Positions 46,826-57,705 are shown, numbered from the stretch's first letter. The stretch: DNA of 64,000 nucleotides from Rheinheimera sp. MM224 (GCF_947090785.1 NZ_OX352320.1:1674001-1738000); one strand, 5' to 3'. A program made the numbers and translations. Notes: generated by a model not told the origin, from the sequence alone.

Positions 46826-49014
46826 CAGCTGTTCTCGTTGCTGTAATAGTGGTAATAGCCATAATGGCTATAGTCACCATAACTTTGCGCCACTCTTTTC
46901 ATATTCACTTTATTCAGAATGACGCCATAGAGGTTGTTTTCGGTCTGCAGCAATTTGGCGATACCACTTTGTATCGCGCCTTTACGTGTCTCGTCTGTCG
47001 CGACCACAAAGACAACAGCGTCGGCCTGTTTGGCAACGACTAAAGAGTCGCTTACTGCCTGAACAGGAGGCGTGTCAATAATAATTCTGTCGTAGCGGGC
47101 AGATAAATCGACCAACAGCTCGGCAAAACGTGGCGAAAGTAAAAGCTCCAGCGGGTTAGGGGGCACATTACCAGCGGGCAGCAGATCGATACCTGAGGTT
47201 TCATCTGCCACTATGCAGGTGTCAATTTGTTCACGGCCTGCTATTAAATTAGCCAGGCCTGGCTGATAGGCCGGTAAACCAAAACGTTTAGCGAGCGTAG
47301 GGCGGCGCATATCCGCATCAATCAGCAACACTTTTTCCATCTGGCCAAAAGCAAAAGCCAGATTAGTCGCAGAGGTTGATTTGCCCTCAGACGGTACTGC
47401 AGAGGTCACTTCAATCAGCTTTAAGGGTTTATCCAGCGCCAGCAAAATTAAGCTGGTTCTGATACTTCGTACCGCCTCAGCGTATTGCTTATGTTGATCG
47501 CTAAAAAAGCTATAGAGAGGCAAGTCCTGATTTTTCTTGTGAGGCAAGTCAGGCATAAAACCTAATGTACGTTGTCCCAATTGATTTTCGACGTCTTGAG
47601 GCGACTTTATCGTGTCGTTTAATGCATCCAACAAAAAGGCCAATAACATGCCCAAGCCGAGCGTAATGATAAAGGCGATAATGACCACCAGCTTACGTTT
47701 AGGTGAGATAGGCTCAGTCGACGGCGTTGCAAGATCGGTGAAACGCGCCAGGGCCGAATTAAAATTGCTGGTCGCCTGGGTTTCTTTTTGTCTGGATAAG
47801 AAGGTTTCAAATAGCTGTCTGTTGGTCAGAACTTCTCGCTCAAGGCTTTGATAAGTGGTCTCTTTTAAGCTGACCGTCTGATACTGATTTTTGGCTTTTG
47901 CCATTTCCTCTTCCAGTGAGCTGACGTTTTCCTTCACAGATTGGGCTTCATTCTCTATGCCAGAAATCAGTTTTTTAATCTGACTTCTTAAGTTTTCCTG
48001 TACAGCCGTCAATTCACTTTTCGCAGCTATCAGCCGTGGATGTTTTAGACCATAAATTTTTGACAGCTCAGACACTCTACGCTCAGTCAAAATAAGCTGG
48101 TTTTTTGCATCCTGGATCCCTCTGTGTGCGGTAATTTCAGGCAAGCTTTCCAGTTTTTCAATATTGTTGATGCCATATTGTTTGATCACACGGATAAAAC
48201 CGTCGACCTGGGCTTTGCGGCTACGGGCTTCGGTCAAGGCTTCAGACAATCGTTCCAGCTCTTTGGCGCCTAAACCTCTAACGCCCTCTATATCAACCAG
48301 ACCTTCCTGCGCTCTGTAGGCTTGTAATTTGGCTTCGGATTCGTCCAGTTGCACGCGCAGTTCGCCAAGACGACCACCCAGCCAACTGGCGGCCTGCTGC
48401 GTGATGCCAAGCCTCGCTTCCAACTGACTATTGATATAAGCCTCACCCACAGCATTAGCAACCTGAGCTGCAAGATCCGGGGTATAGGTGACAAAGCTGA
48501 TTTGAACCAGTTGTGTTTTACGGATGGGACTGACATTGAGTCTGCTTTGGAATTGCGAAATCAGCTTATCTCTTTGTCTGAGCTCACGCTGTTCAGGTGT
48601 CAGTTTGCTTTCTGCGCTTGGAATAAAAGGGATCAGATCTTTAAGCCGGCTGATTAAACCTGGTTTTCCGATAAAATCCGGATGATCCTGCAGGTTCAGC
48701 TTATTAACCACAGCTTCTGCAATAGAACGTGATTTCAATATTTCGAATTGGGTCAGGTAGTACTCCTGCTGACTGGAGTTAATACCGTACACCTCTTCTA
48801 TCGACACCGCGTTGGCCTGCTGACTTTCAATCAGCAGAGTAGCTGTGGCGGCATATCTGGATTTGACGTTGAGCATCACCAATACCGTCAGTATGGTCAC
48901 CAGTACAGCTAAACTCAGAATACGCCATTTATGAATATTGATAATGGAAAGATATTTACGCAGGTCAATGGTTTCCTGCTGCGAAGGCGCACCTGCTAAG
49001 TCCGTTACTGCCAT
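46825..49014 (-). CDS. Wzc-like polysaccharide co-polymerase and tyrosine autokinase
   Basis: A 729-residue protein. The N-terminal Wzz domain has helices near residues 33-53 and 435-455, with a long periplasmic coiled coil (about 180-410). The cytoplasmic BY-kinase has Walker A VPSEGKST (near 540), Walker A' VLLIDADMRR and Walker B IIIDTPP. The C-terminus is a tyrosine cluster (YGDYSHYGYYHYY) for autophosphorylation. It works with the Wza-like and CpsB-like neighbours. Confidence 0.95.
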   Translation of the reverse strand: MAVTDLAGAPSQQETIDLRKYLSIINIHKWRILSLAVLVTILTVLVMLNVKSRYAATATLLIESQQANAVSIEEVYGINSSQQEYYLTQFEILKSRSIAEAVVNKLNLQDHPDFIGKPGLISRLKDLIPFIPSAESKLTPEQRELRQRDKLISQFQSRLNVSPIRKTQLVQISFVTYTPDLAAQVANAVGEAYINSQLEARLGITQQAASWLGGRLGELRVQLDESEAKLQAYRAQEGLVDIEGVRGLGAKELERLSEALTEARSRKAQVDGFIRVIKQYGINNIEKLESLPEITAHRGIQDAKNQLILTERRVSELSKIYGLKHPRLIAAKSELTAVQENLRSQIKKLISGIENEAQSVKENVSSLEEEMAKAKNQYQTVSLKETTYQSLEREVLTNRQLFETFLSRQKETQATSNFNSALARFTDLATPSTEPISPKRKLVVIIAFIITLGLGMLLAFLLDALNDTIKSPQDVENQLGQRTLGFMPDLPHKKNQDLPLYSFFSDQHKQYAEAVRSIRTSLILLALDKPLKLIEVTSAVPSEGKSTSATNLAFAFGQMEKVLLIDADMRRPTLAKRFGLPAYQPGLANLIAGREQIDTCIVADETSGIDLLPAGNVPPNPLELLLSPRFAELLVDLSARYDRIIIDTPPVQAVSDSLVVAKQADAVVFVVATDETRKGAIQSGIAKLLQTENNLYGVILNKVNMKRVAQSYGDYSHYGYYHYYSNENS

Positions 49015-49016
49015 AG

Positions 49017-49544
49017 TTAAAAGAATCTCTGTTCGATGGTGATGGTATCGCCAGCATCCACTTTCGTGTTCAGGTTGGCATTTTCTTGTTTACTTTTATT
49101 GGCTTCACGGGTAATAAAAATCTTCTCTTTTGAAGCCCGCTCGGTCAGGCCACCAGCTAAAGCAACCGCCTGATTGACCGTCATCCCCGGTTGATAAGGG
49201 TAGCCTCCAGGTAACTTCACTTCACCATGAATAAAAAACGGTCTGTATTCCACCATTCCGACAAAGACGTTAGGTTCGACAAAATAATCCCCTTTCAGGC
49301 CATTATAAATACGGCTTTCGAGCTGTTTAATCGAAAGCCCTTTGGCCATGATTTCGCCAAGGAAGGGGTAGTTTATTTTGCCGCTGTCAGTGAGCTGAGT
49401 TTCTATTTTCAGCTCTTCTTCACCGTACACCTGAATAATAATTTTATCGCCAGGCCCCAATAAATAATTAGCATCTTCCTGGGCGTACACCCAGGAAGAC
49501 CAACTGATTAAAAGGGCAACAAGCCAAACTACAAATTGCTGCAT
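49017..49544 (-). CDS. Wza-like polysaccharide export protein (short)
   Basis: A 175-residue secreted protein with signal peptide (to WVYAQ) and the Poly_export/SLBB domains: YLLGPGDKIIIQVYGEEEL, then SGKINYPFLGEI and the SLBB-type VKLPGGYPYQPGMTVNQAVALAGG. It lacks the long C-terminal part of Wza (379 residues in E. coli) and a lipobox Cys. It therefore cannot form a Wza-like channel alone; the adjacent beta-barrel protein may supply the outer-membrane part. Confidence 0.87.
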   Translation of the reverse strand: MQQFVVWLVALLISWSSWVYAQEDANYLLGPGDKIIIQVYGEEELKIETQLTDSGKINYPFLGEIMAKGLSIKQLESRIYNGLKGDYFVEPNVFVGMVEYRPFFIHGEVKLPGGYPYQPGMTVNQAVALAGGLTERASKEKIFITREANKSKQENANLNTKVDAGDTITIEQRFF

Positions 49545-49572
49545 AATCTATCCATGAAATCTGATCCGAGGA

Positions 49573-50754
49573 TCAAAGAGAAAAGTCAAAATTTACACCG
49601 ACGATGTTCCGGTCAAATTCTATACCAGGTACAGAAGAGGTTTTATCTGTCACAGTGGTAAACAACGAAACATCGACAAAGCGGCGAAACGCATATTTGA
49701 TACTGGCGGTGTAGGAGTCGTTTTCATCCTCTCTGTTTATCCCCACATAATCCTCTTCCAGCCTATTGTAGGCCAGTTGAGTTTGCACAGCTTCTGACCA
49801 GTTGTGGTACCAGCTTAGCGAATAGGTGGTCTCTTTAATGTAGTCACCGCCTTGTAACGGATCTTTAGCTTTACGTCCTGTGCCTAAATTAAAGTTACTG
49901 TAGGTCAGAGGGGCCCAGTTAGCGTTGACTGTCCAGGCCACGCCGCTGAAATCATCACGGGTTGAGTCATCAAATTCTTTTTTCTGATAACCTAATTTGA
50001 ACTCACCTGAGGTCAGGGCACTGATTTGCCATTCTGCACCGGCTTTTACATTGGTTTCTTTGCTGTCTCTGGGCGCTTCCGGGTCAACGAAGTCATAGCC
50101 TATGTCGACAATACTGGTTTCCAGCACGGCTGTAGTACCGGACAAGGTGTCGTAGTAAAAATTAATGCCGCCCATGGTGGAGTCATAATCTCTGAACTGA
50201 GTGACTTCACGCTGGTTCATATACTCTTTATTAAAGTAACGGGCACCAAAACGAACCCGGGCTGGTGCGGCCAGAGCTCCATACTCGTAATAACCGGACA
50301 AGGTCTGATTATTAAAGCGGGTAGGGTCGTCCAGATTATTGTTCAGGCCTTCGGTAATGCCTGTACCTCTGTCCTCGTGGCCCCACACCATATCTGCTTT
50401 GACGTTTAACTTACCTTGCTCGGACAACTGGGTATTAAACAAGCCACCTAATAAGGTGTCGGTAAAATTATCGCTACTGCTGCTGAAATAGTTGCCGTGA
50501 TAAGCGGCCGCACTGAATTCGAGACTGGTGACGCCATCATCTCTGCTGGCTTTTAACGATGGCAATACCGTCATAATCCAACTGTCTGTTTCGTTGGCAC
50601 TGACACTGGTGATGTTGTCATCGTACTTCAGGCCAGTGCTGAGCAGAGGCGTAATATCAAAGCCCGACTCTGTCTTAATAGCCTGTGGATCTACAGCTTG
50701 TACTCCAGCGCTGGCAAAAGCCAGCGCTGTCATAATAGCTAACTTGGATTTCAT
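49573..50754 (-). CDS. Outer-membrane beta-barrel protein of the polysaccharide locus
   Basis: About 393 residues from ATG 50754 (AGAAGG upstream) with signal peptide MKSKLAIMTALAFASAGVQA. Repeating amphipathic beta strands and a final ...VGVNFDFSL mark an outer-membrane barrel of the BBP2 type found in Wzx/Wzy loci. It lies between the transferase and the short Wza-like protein and may be the export pore (inference). Confidence 0.78.
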   Translation of the reverse strand: MKSKLAIMTALAFASAGVQAVDPQAIKTESGFDITPLLSTGLKYDDNITSVSANETDSWIMTVLPSLKASRDDGVTSLEFSAAAYHGNYFSSSSDNFTDTLLGGLFNTQLSEQGKLNVKADMVWGHEDRGTGITEGLNNNLDDPTRFNNQTLSGYYEYGALAAPARVRFGARYFNKEYMNQREVTQFRDYDSTMGGINFYYDTLSGTTAVLETSIVDIGYDFVDPEAPRDSKETNVKAGAEWQISALTSGEFKLGYQKKEFDDSTRDDFSGVAWTVNANWAPLTYSNFNLGTGRKAKDPLQGGDYIKETTYSLSWYHNWSEAVQTQLAYNRLEEDYVGINREDENDSYTASIKYAFRRFVDVSLFTTVTDKTSSVPGIEFDRNIVGVNFDFSL

Positions 50755-50767
50755 AACAGTGGCCCTT

Positions 50768-52165
50768 CTAATATACATTTTTCCCTGTAAACCCTCTAAA
50801 GAAGGTCAAAAATACTATTTTTGTATCCCACCACAGTGACCAGTTCTTGATATACGTCAGGTCATATTCCACCCGTTTTTCCATCTTCTCTAACGAGTCG
50901 GTTTCACCGCGCCAGCCGTTAATTTGCGCCCAGCCGGTAATACCTGGTTTGACTTTGTGTCTGAGCATATAAAAGGCTACCAGCTTTCTATACTGTTCAT
51001 TGTGCGCTACCGCATGTGGACGGGGGCCCACCACAGACATTTCACCTCTGAGTACATTGATAAACTGCGGTAACTCATCCAGTGATGTGCGTCTTAGTAC
51101 AGCACCTAAGGGCGTGACTCGGGCATCGCCTTTTTTAGCCTGAACAACAGTATCTCCGTTGTCCTGAACCGTCATACTGCGAAACTTGAATACTTTGATC
51201 GCTTTACCATCCAATCCGTAGCGGTCTTGTTTAAAGAATACCGGACCACGGCTGGTGATTTTAATGGCAGCAGCTATCACTAGCATTGGAAGGGCCAATA
51301 ACAACAAGGCGATACTGCTTACCGTCACGTCAAACGAACGTTTTAACCAGTCGTGAGCACCGTAGTAAGGGGATTCAAATACGCTCAGCGTCTCGACATC
51401 TCCTATAGTGCCTAGTCTGGCATGCATCAGGTTATACAGCAGGAAGTCAGGCACTATGTGGACATCTACTGTGGTATCGCCTAAACGCTGGATTATTTCA
51501 GCGATGCGCTTATCAGCAGATAAAGGCAAGGTGATATAAAGCTTATCAAATGCCCCATTTCTGGCTGATTCGACACATTCGTCAATTTTACCGCTGAGTG
51601 CTTTTCCACATTCAGGCAGGCGATCGGCTTCTCTGTCGTCGTATACACTGCAAAACTGTAATCCAAGCTCTGGTTTGCTGGTGATTTCATTGATTAAGCG
51701 CTTGGCATTGGCGGTGCAACCGATAACGGCAACACGACGGATGCTGTAGCCTTTTTTGTGCAGGGTGTTTTTGATCATACGGGCAGCAACACGCCACACA
51801 GTGGTGTAGCACAATGCCAGACTGAACCAGCCGACAAGAATGACCCTTGAGTAGCTGGCGGTACTTTTTAATGCAAAGGTAATAGCCAGCATCAGACTAA
51901 AGGCAACAAATAAGCACAGCACCACCAAAGCAACATTGCTGGTCAGTGTGCTAATGCGCCATGAACGATATAATTGAACGGATTCTGCCGTATACAGATA
52001 GACCGCCATTACAGTGAAGTACAGCATAATGTAACTGGTCGTCACGACTTCGCCATACAGCTTCAGGCTCAGGTACAAAGCTGCACCTATGGCCACTATG
52101 TCGAAGAGTCTGTTTAGGAAACAGAAACCACTATCTTCCGCCTTGAAACTTGTGTGCGTGTTCAT
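50768..52165 (-). CDS. Undecaprenyl-phosphate glucose phosphotransferase (WcaJ/PssY type)
   Basis: A 465-residue polyprenyl glycosylphosphotransferase that starts repeat-unit synthesis by moving glucose-1-phosphate to undecaprenyl phosphate. It has four N-terminal helices, a CoA-binding-like domain (RRVAVIGCTANAKRLI), then the catalytic part KRSFDVTVSSIALLLLALP, FFKQDRYGLDGK, KFRSM, RRTSLDELPQFINVL and GEMSVVGPRPH. It is the first gene of the minus-strand operon. Confidence 0.94.
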   Translation of the reverse strand: MNTHTSFKAEDSGFCFLNRLFDIVAIGAALYLSLKLYGEVVTTSYIMLYFTVMAVYLYTAESVQLYRSWRISTLTSNVALVVLCLFVAFSLMLAITFALKSTASYSRVILVGWFSLALCYTTVWRVAARMIKNTLHKKGYSIRRVAVIGCTANAKRLINEITSKPELGLQFCSVYDDREADRLPECGKALSGKIDECVESARNGAFDKLYITLPLSADKRIAEIIQRLGDTTVDVHIVPDFLLYNLMHARLGTIGDVETLSVFESPYYGAHDWLKRSFDVTVSSIALLLLALPMLVIAAAIKITSRGPVFFKQDRYGLDGKAIKVFKFRSMTVQDNGDTVVQAKKGDARVTPLGAVLRRTSLDELPQFINVLRGEMSVVGPRPHAVAHNEQYRKLVAFYMLRHKVKPGITGWAQINGWRGETDSLEKMEKRVEYDLTYIKNWSLWWDTKIVFLTFFRGFTGKNVY

Positions 52166-52629
52166 AGTTAAATCCTGTTAACTTCCAATTGGCATCAAAC
52201 GCCGTTGGTACGAAGTGCCTACAGCAAAAAATGAAGCAATGATTCATTGGTTGATTTTTCGCCATCCCAAGGACTATAGCCACGAGTTGTGACAGTCACC
52301 TTACACAGGCTTAACTAAAAAATCTGTTTGTTCAACTGGTTGAAAAATATTCAACTATAGTGCTTTTAGAGCTGTATTTGTATTGGGGAAGGAGGTTTTA
52401 GGCTGTCGGTCTTGATCTTGCTAGTGTTTTTGTCGAGATAAGCTAAAGCTGTTTCAAAATTCAGGTTATTTTCAGGCGGTTATGAGTTAAAAAAAATCGT
52501 GTATAAAATAACCAAAACACATTATTCAGGACCTGTGTTGGAACCAAAGGCTGTTTTTTCTGTATTTTGTTTTATTGGCAAAGCAGAAATTGTGATGTGA
52601 ATTTTTTATGAAGTTACAGTCTTGTCGGG
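52166..52629. other. Regulatory spacer between the polysaccharide and trp operons
   Basis: No gene. It should hold the promoter of the minus-strand polysaccharide operon. Two palindromes stand out: GTGACAGTCAC (52289-52299) and TTCAACTGGTTGAA (52331-52344), with a third half-site TTCAACT at 52350-52356. They could bind an operon regulator. No clear promoter hexamers can be chosen. Confidence 0.45.
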
Positions 52630-52664
52630 ACAAACAAAGCCTGATCTTGTCAGGCTTTGTTTGT
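52630..52664 (-). terminator. Terminator of the trp operon
   Basis: Perfect 15-bp inverted repeat (ACAAACAAAGCCTGA / TCAGGCTTTGTTTGT) around TCTTG, 9 bp after the trpA stop. Confidence 0.9.
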
Positions 52665-52672
52665 ATTACCTA

Positions 52673-53473
52673 TCAGGTGGCAGCTTTCATACTGCGAACA
52701 AAAGCTGAGAGTTCACTGAGCATAGTGTCTGGCTGATGTTGATGTTTTTCAATAATTTGCACTATAGCCGAACCAGAAATAGCGCCTGCTGCACCGCTAT
52801 CAATAGCCGCTTTAACATGCTCTGGTTTGGAAATGCCAAAGCCCAAAAGCGTAGGGGCTGAATTGTATTCTTTTAACTGATTAATCAGCGTACTGGCGGG
52901 CATAGTGGCCTGGGTTTCAGTGCCTGTCACACCAGCGCGGCTTAACAGGTAAGTGTAACCACGGCTATAAGAGGCCAGTTCACGTAAGCTGTCGTCTGTG
53001 ATGTTTGGCGGCGCGATAAAAATAGGTGCTATGTCATGTTTCATCGCGGCGTTTCTGAATAACTTGCTTTCATGCAGTGGCACATCGGCGATCAGAATGG
53101 AATCCACACCAGCTTGTTGTGCCTGCAGATAGAAGTTATCTATACCGCGCGCCATCACCAGGTTGCTGTACAACAACAAGCCAATAGGAATGTCTTTGTT
53201 GTACTGACGAATACGGCCAATCAGCTCAAAACACTGAGCTGGCGTCACACCAGCGGCCAAAGCGCGGATATTGGCGTTTTGGATCACAGGGCCGTCAGCT
53301 ATAGGGTCGGAGAAGGGAATACCTAGCTCTAAGGCATCGGCGCCTGCATCTATTAAGGTTTTGATAATGTCAAAAGACAGTTCAAGGCCTGGATCGCCTA
53401 TAGTCACGAAAGGCACAAAAGCACCTTGTTTGGTCTCGCTAAGGCGGCTGAATAACTGCTGATAACGTTGCAT
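52673..53473 (-). CDS. trpA: Tryptophan synthase alpha subunit
   Basis: A 266-residue enzyme that cleaves indole-3-glycerol phosphate. Glu in [16 protein letters not shown] and Asp in the same motif are the catalytic pair, with [10 protein letters not shown] and [12 protein letters not shown] phosphate-binding loops. The start is ATG 53473, after CTAAGGAGATTTTT and 10 bp after trpB; the longer frame would overlap trpB. Last gene of the trp operon. Confidence 0.96.
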   Translation of the reverse strand: MQRYQQLFSRLSETKQGAFVPFVTIGDPGLELSFDIIKTLIDAGADALELGIPFSDPIADGPVIQNANIRALAAGVTPAQCFELIGRIRQYNKDIPIGLLLYSNLVMARGIDNFYLQAQQAGVDSILIADVPLHESKLFRNAAMKHDIAPIFIAPPNITDDSLRELASYSRGYTYLLSRAGVTGTETQATMPASTLINQLKEYNSAPTLLGFGISKPEHVKAAIDSGAAGAISGSAIVQIIEKHQHQPDTMLSELSAFVRSMKAAT

Positions 53474-53483
53474 AAAAATCTCC

Positions 53484-54701
53484 TTAGCTGCGATCTGCCA
53501 TGTTGTTTGGTTTGATATGGGCTTCGCCAATAATTGAGTAGACGTGATTTAAATCTTTGTCACCACGACCTGATAAGTTGACTAAAAGCACCAGAGGTTC
53601 TGTGGCAGCAGCAGCCATTTTTAGCGCATGAGCTAAAGCATGTGAGCTTTCAAGTGCCGGGATAATACCTTCAGATTTCGCCAGATGCTGGAAAGCTGCT
53701 AAGGCTTCATCGTCGTTAATCGCCACATATTCAGCGCGGCCTATGCTTTGCAAATAGGTATGTTGTGGCCCAACAGCCGGATAGTCTAAACCAGCAGAAA
53801 CAGAGTAGGACTCTTCAATCTGACCATCTTTGGTTTGCATAATAGCGGTGTAAGCGCCGTGCAGAATACCAAAGCTGCCTGTACTTAATGCCGCACCGTG
53901 CTGATGGGTTTCAATGCCCATACCACCTGGTTCAATACCAATTAAGCGCACACCTTCTTCTTTGATGAAATCAGCGAACATACCAATAGCGTTTGAGCCA
54001 CCACCCACACAAGCCAGCACCGCATCAGGTAATTTACCTTCAGCTGCAAGAATTTGTTGTTTGGCTTCTTCACCAATCATTTTCTGGAATTCGCGCACTA
54101 TAGTCGGGAATGGGTGAGGGCCAGCCGCAGTACCTAATAAATAATGGCTGGTGGCATAACTGCCAGACCAGTCACGCATGGCTTCATTGACTGCATCTTT
54201 TAAGGTGCCAGAACCTGCTGTAACAGGAATAACGGTCGCGCCCATCAGCTTCATCCTAAATACGTTCGGCTGCTGACGGTCAATATCTTTAGCACCCATA
54301 TAAATTTTGCAATTCAGGCCTAATAAAGCACAGGCGAGTGCTGTAGCTACACCATGCTGACCGGCACCGGTTTCAGCAATAATGTCTTTTTTGCCCATAC
54401 GTTTAGCCAACAAGGCCTGGCCTAATACCTGATTGGTTTTATGCGCGCCACCGTGTAATAAGTCTTCACGTTTTAAGTAAATTTTTGCCAGTGGGTTAGG
54501 TGATACATTACGGCATAAAGTTAAAGGGGTAGGGCGACCGGCGTAGTCTTTCAGCAGCGCCTGAAATTCAGCAATAAAAGCCGGATCCTGCTGCGCGTCT
54601 ACAAAAGCCTGCTCCAGCTGCACTAACGCAGGGACCAGCAACTCAGGCACAAACATGCCACCAAAATCGCCAAAATAAGGGTTTAAATTTAATTTAGTCA
54701 T
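53484..54701 (-). CDS. trpB: Tryptophan synthase beta subunit
   Basis: A 405-residue PLP enzyme that joins indole and serine. The PLP lysine is Lys88 in HGGAHKTNQ, and the phosphate loop [10 protein letters not shown] is present. The start overlaps trpCF by 8 bp. Length matches the family (about 397). Confidence 0.97.
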   Translation of the reverse strand: MTKLNLNPYFGDFGGMFVPELLVPALVQLEQAFVDAQQDPAFIAEFQALLKDYAGRPTPLTLCRNVSPNPLAKIYLKREDLLHGGAHKTNQVLGQALLAKRMGKKDIIAETGAGQHGVATALACALLGLNCKIYMGAKDIDRQQPNVFRMKLMGATVIPVTAGSGTLKDAVNEAMRDWSGSYATSHYLLGTAAGPHPFPTIVREFQKMIGEEAKQQILAAEGKLPDAVLACVGGGSNAIGMFADFIKEEGVRLIGIEPGGMGIETHQHGAALSTGSFGILHGAYTAIMQTKDGQIEESYSVSAGLDYPAVGPQHTYLQSIGRAEYVAINDDEALAAFQHLAKSEGIIPALESSHALAHALKMAAAATEPLVLLVNLSGRGDKDLNHVYSIIGEAHIKPNNMADRS

Positions 54702-56076
54702 GACTGAATTCTCTGATGTTCACAAATGCGTGTTGAATTTTGCCCGCATCTTTCATGCCGGGAGCGGATTCGAGGCCAGAATTAAGATCCACGGCCAGTA
54801 CCTGATGTTTCAGTGCTGCAACGACATTGTCCGGATTTAAACCTCCAGCCAGCATCACTTTTTTATCCAGCAGTTGTTCGTCCAATAATTGCCAGTCAAA
54901 TTGTTGCCCTGTGCCGCCCGCCTGCTCTGGATGATAAGCATCGAGCAAATAACGGTCGGCATAACGACTTAGTTCGGGCAGCTTGTGTTGCACGCGGTAG
55001 GCTTTCCAAATCTCTGTAGTTTTAGGCAATAAAGGTCGCAGTTTTTGTAAATACAAGTCGGATTCATCACCGTGCAGCTGCACTGCGGCCAGTTTTAAAT
55101 CCCGTGCTATTGCAGCCACTGTCTCTACTGCTTCATCAACAAAAACACCGACGTAATGCAGCGCTGGTGCGCCTTGTTGCACAACTTTAGCATGCTCTAC
55201 TGTGACAAAACGGGGTGATTTTGGATAAAAAATCAGACCGCCAAAATAAGCACCATTGGCATATACAGCCTTGCTGTCCTCTGCGCGGGTTAAACCACAG
55301 ACCTTATGTTCGCCCCGGATCAGTGAGCGACAGGCATTAGCCAAATCAGCTTGTGCCATTAACGAACTGCCCACCAGATAAGCATCAGCCACTTTGGCCA
55401 GCTGCCGTACCTGCTGCGAGCTGTAAATGCCTGATTCGGATACGATAGTAATACCTTTAGGGATCAGACGAGCGAGCTTGAAACTGGTTTCTAAGTTGGT
55501 ATCTAAAGTACGTAAGTCGCGGTTATTGATACCAATTAGCTCTGCACCTAAAGCCACAGCTCTTAAGGTTTCTGACTCGTTACTGACTTCGGTCAGTACC
55601 GTCAGATTTAAGCTTTTCGCAACAGCGGCGAGCTCCAGATATTCCAGATCATTCAGTACAGATAACATCAAAAGCACAGCATCAGAGCCCTGCAAACGGC
55701 CAAGGTAAATCTGATAGGCGTCGATAATAAAATCTTTATGCAGCAAAGGCTGGTTTACTTTGGCTCTTACTTTCGCCAGATAATCGTAACTGCCCTGAAA
55801 AAACTTCTCGTCGGTCAGCACAGAAATACAGTCAGCATATTGACCATAAGCGGCACAAATTTCTTCTAAATCAAAAGGGCTGCGAATTAAACCTTTAGAA
55901 GGCGAAGCTTTTTTGCATTCCAGAATAAAACCTGGGCCTTTTTGCTGCAGAGCCTTTAAAAAATTACGTTGGCTGGGTTGCACCAGTTGCTGAAACTGCG
56001 CCAGTGGCAGTTTTTGCTTGCGCTCTGCCACTTCCAGTTTTTTGTGATCGATAATAGTGGTTAACACATTAGCCAT
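54694..56076 (-). CDS. trpCF: Bifunctional indole-3-glycerol phosphate synthase / phosphoribosylanthranilate isomerase
   Basis: A 460-residue fusion like E. coli TrpC. The N-terminal IGPS domain has [16 protein letters not shown] and the catalytic [12 protein letters not shown]; the C-terminal PRAI domain has [13 protein letters not shown] and [11 protein letters not shown]. It overlaps trpD by 8 bp and trpB by 8 bp. Confidence 0.96.
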   Translation of the reverse strand: MANVLTTIIDHKKLEVAERKQKLPLAQFQQLVQPSQRNFLKALQQKGPGFILECKKASPSKGLIRSPFDLEEICAAYGQYADCISVLTDEKFFQGSYDYLAKVRAKVNQPLLHKDFIIDAYQIYLGRLQGSDAVLLMLSVLNDLEYLELAAVAKSLNLTVLTEVSNESETLRAVALGAELIGINNRDLRTLDTNLETSFKLARLIPKGITIVSESGIYSSQQVRQLAKVADAYLVGSSLMAQADLANACRSLIRGEHKVCGLTRAEDSKAVYANGAYFGGLIFYPKSPRFVTVEHAKVVQQGAPALHYVGVFVDEAVETVAAIARDLKLAAVQLHGDESDLYLQKLRPLLPKTTEIWKAYRVQHKLPELSRYADRYLLDAYHPEQAGGTGQQFDWQLLDEQLLDKKVMLAGGLNPDNVVAALKHQVLAVDLNSGLESAPGMKDAGKIQHAFVNIREFSHD

Positions 56077-57100
56077 GACTAAGTTCCCTTAACTGCGTCA
56101 ATGTCGAAAAAGCCTGTCCTGAAGCTAAATGTTCCAGTACAGATTGGGTTAGCTGTTTTAAATCTTGACGCTCTTTATTTGCGCCACTGATATGCAGCAT
56201 TGCCGCTACATTAGCCGCCACCGCCTGATTGTGCGCTGTTTTGCCAGTGCCCTGTAAAATCGCTAATGTGGCTGCAGCATTGTCAGCCGGGCTGCCACCT
56301 GTTAATTCGCTCAGGCTGATTTGAGGTAAACCAAAATCAGCAGGCGTCAGTTCAAAATGTTCAATAGCGCCTTCGCTGGTGACAGCGCTGACGTTAGTTA
56401 CACCATGCAAAGCTATTTCATCACAGCCGCTGCCATGCACTACCCAGGCGGCTTTTACACCCAGTTGCTGCAATGCTGCTGCCATCACTGGCGTTAAGGC
56501 CGGATCGTAGACGCCAAGCAACTGATAATCAGGTTTAGCCGGGTTAATCAGTGGCCCTAATAAGTTAAAAATGGTGCGGCTTTTTAAGGCTGTACGCACT
56601 GGCATCGCATGCTTAATGCCTGCATGGTACAAAGGCGCAAATAAGAAGCTGCTGTTGCTTTGACTTAAGGCATTGGCTGCTGCTTCTGGGTTCATTTGAA
56701 TATTGATGCCCAATTGCTCCAGCAAGTCTGCCGAACCGGACTGAGAGGATACGCTTCTGTTGCCATGTTTGGCCACTGGCAATCCCATACTGGCTGCCAC
56801 AAGAGCTGCAGTGCTGGAAATATTGATGGTGTTGGAGCCGTCACCACCTGTGCCACAACAATCTATGGCGCCTGCAACAGTAGCCGGAAATTCAGTAGCG
56901 GCAGCGCGCATAGCAGCGGCAGCTCCTGCAATTTCATCGGCTGTTTCGCCACGCATTTTCAGCGCCACTAAAAGCGCTGTTAACAACACCGGCTCGACCT
57001 CACCTTTGACTACGGCACTGAAAAAAGCATGGCTTTGCTCAAAGGACAAGGCTTCACCTTTCAGGCTTTTTTGTACTAGTTCTAAAATTGGCTGACTCAT
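56069..57100 (-). CDS. trpD: Anthranilate phosphoribosyltransferase
   Basis: A 343-residue enzyme. The PRPP-binding CCGTGGDGSNTINIS is near residue 82, KHGNRSVSSQSGSAD follows, and RTIFNLLGPLINP is present. Here it is separate from trpG, not fused as in E. coli. It overlaps the trpG stop by 4 bp. Confidence 0.96.
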   Translation of the reverse strand: MSQPILELVQKSLKGEALSFEQSHAFFSAVVKGEVEPVLLTALLVALKMRGETADEIAGAAAAMRAAATEFPATVAGAIDCCGTGGDGSNTINISSTAALVAASMGLPVAKHGNRSVSSQSGSADLLEQLGINIQMNPEAAANALSQSNSSFLFAPLYHAGIKHAMPVRTALKSRTIFNLLGPLINPAKPDYQLLGVYDPALTPVMAAALQQLGVKAAWVVHGSGCDEIALHGVTNVSAVTSEGAIEHFELTPADFGLPQISLSELTGGSPADNAAATLAILQGTGKTAHNQAVAANVAAMLHISGANKERQDLKQLTQSVLEHLASGQAFSTLTQLRELSHG

Positions 57101-57705
57101 GCTGTTGCTCCCAAGCTCATTGGGCTTTTCATTAAGTAGTCCAGACTTTGTTTTAGCAAAGGTTTACCTAAAGTGGTCAGAATAGACTCAGGGTGGAACT
57201 GGTAACCTAAAGCTTTGTGCTCTTCATGCACTATGGCCATAGGAATATGCTGATAGGCCGCGATCACCTGCAACGAATCCGGCACTTCAGTTGCCATTAA
57301 AGAGTGATAACGGGCGACATGGAATTGTTTAGGTAAAGTGCCAAACACCGGGTGATCAGTCAGCTCAATAATAGAAGTTTTACCATGTACGGTTTCGCCG
57401 GCACGACCGACCACGCCGCCATAATGTTCAACCAATGCCTGATGGCCTAAACAAATGCCCAGCATGGGGAATTTGCCAGCACAGAGTGCGATAAGCTCCG
57501 GCATGGAACCAGCTTCTGAAGGTGCGCCTGGGCCTGGCGATAATAACAACACTACAGGCTGTTGTTCCTGCTGCATTTTTTCAAAGATATAAGCAGCGGG
57601 CACCGTATTACGGTACAACTTTAAACTAAAACCTAATTGCGCCACTTCATCCACCAGGTTGTAGCTGAACGAATCTAAATTATCTAAAAGATACACAACA
57701 CTCAT
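57097..57705 (-). CDS. trpG: Anthranilate synthase glutamine amidotransferase subunit
   Basis: A 202-residue class I amidotransferase. The N-terminal signature is YLLDNLDSFSYNLVD, the catalytic Cys85 lies in GICLGHQA, and the His/Glu pair lies in QFHPES. Its ATG overlaps the stop of a micro-ORF that duplicates its own first 19 codons. A GCAGGAGC ribosome-binding site lies 8 bp upstream. Confidence 0.96.
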   Translation of the reverse strand: MSVVYLLDNLDSFSYNLVDEVAQLGFSLKLYRNTVPAAYIFEKMQQEQQPVVLLLSPGPGAPSEAGSMPELIALCAGKFPMLGICLGHQALVEHYGGVVGRAGETVHGKTSIIELTDHPVFGTLPKQFHVARYHSLMATEVPDSLQVIAAYQHIPMAIVHEEHKALGYQFHPESILTTLGKPLLKQSLDYLMKSPMSLGATA

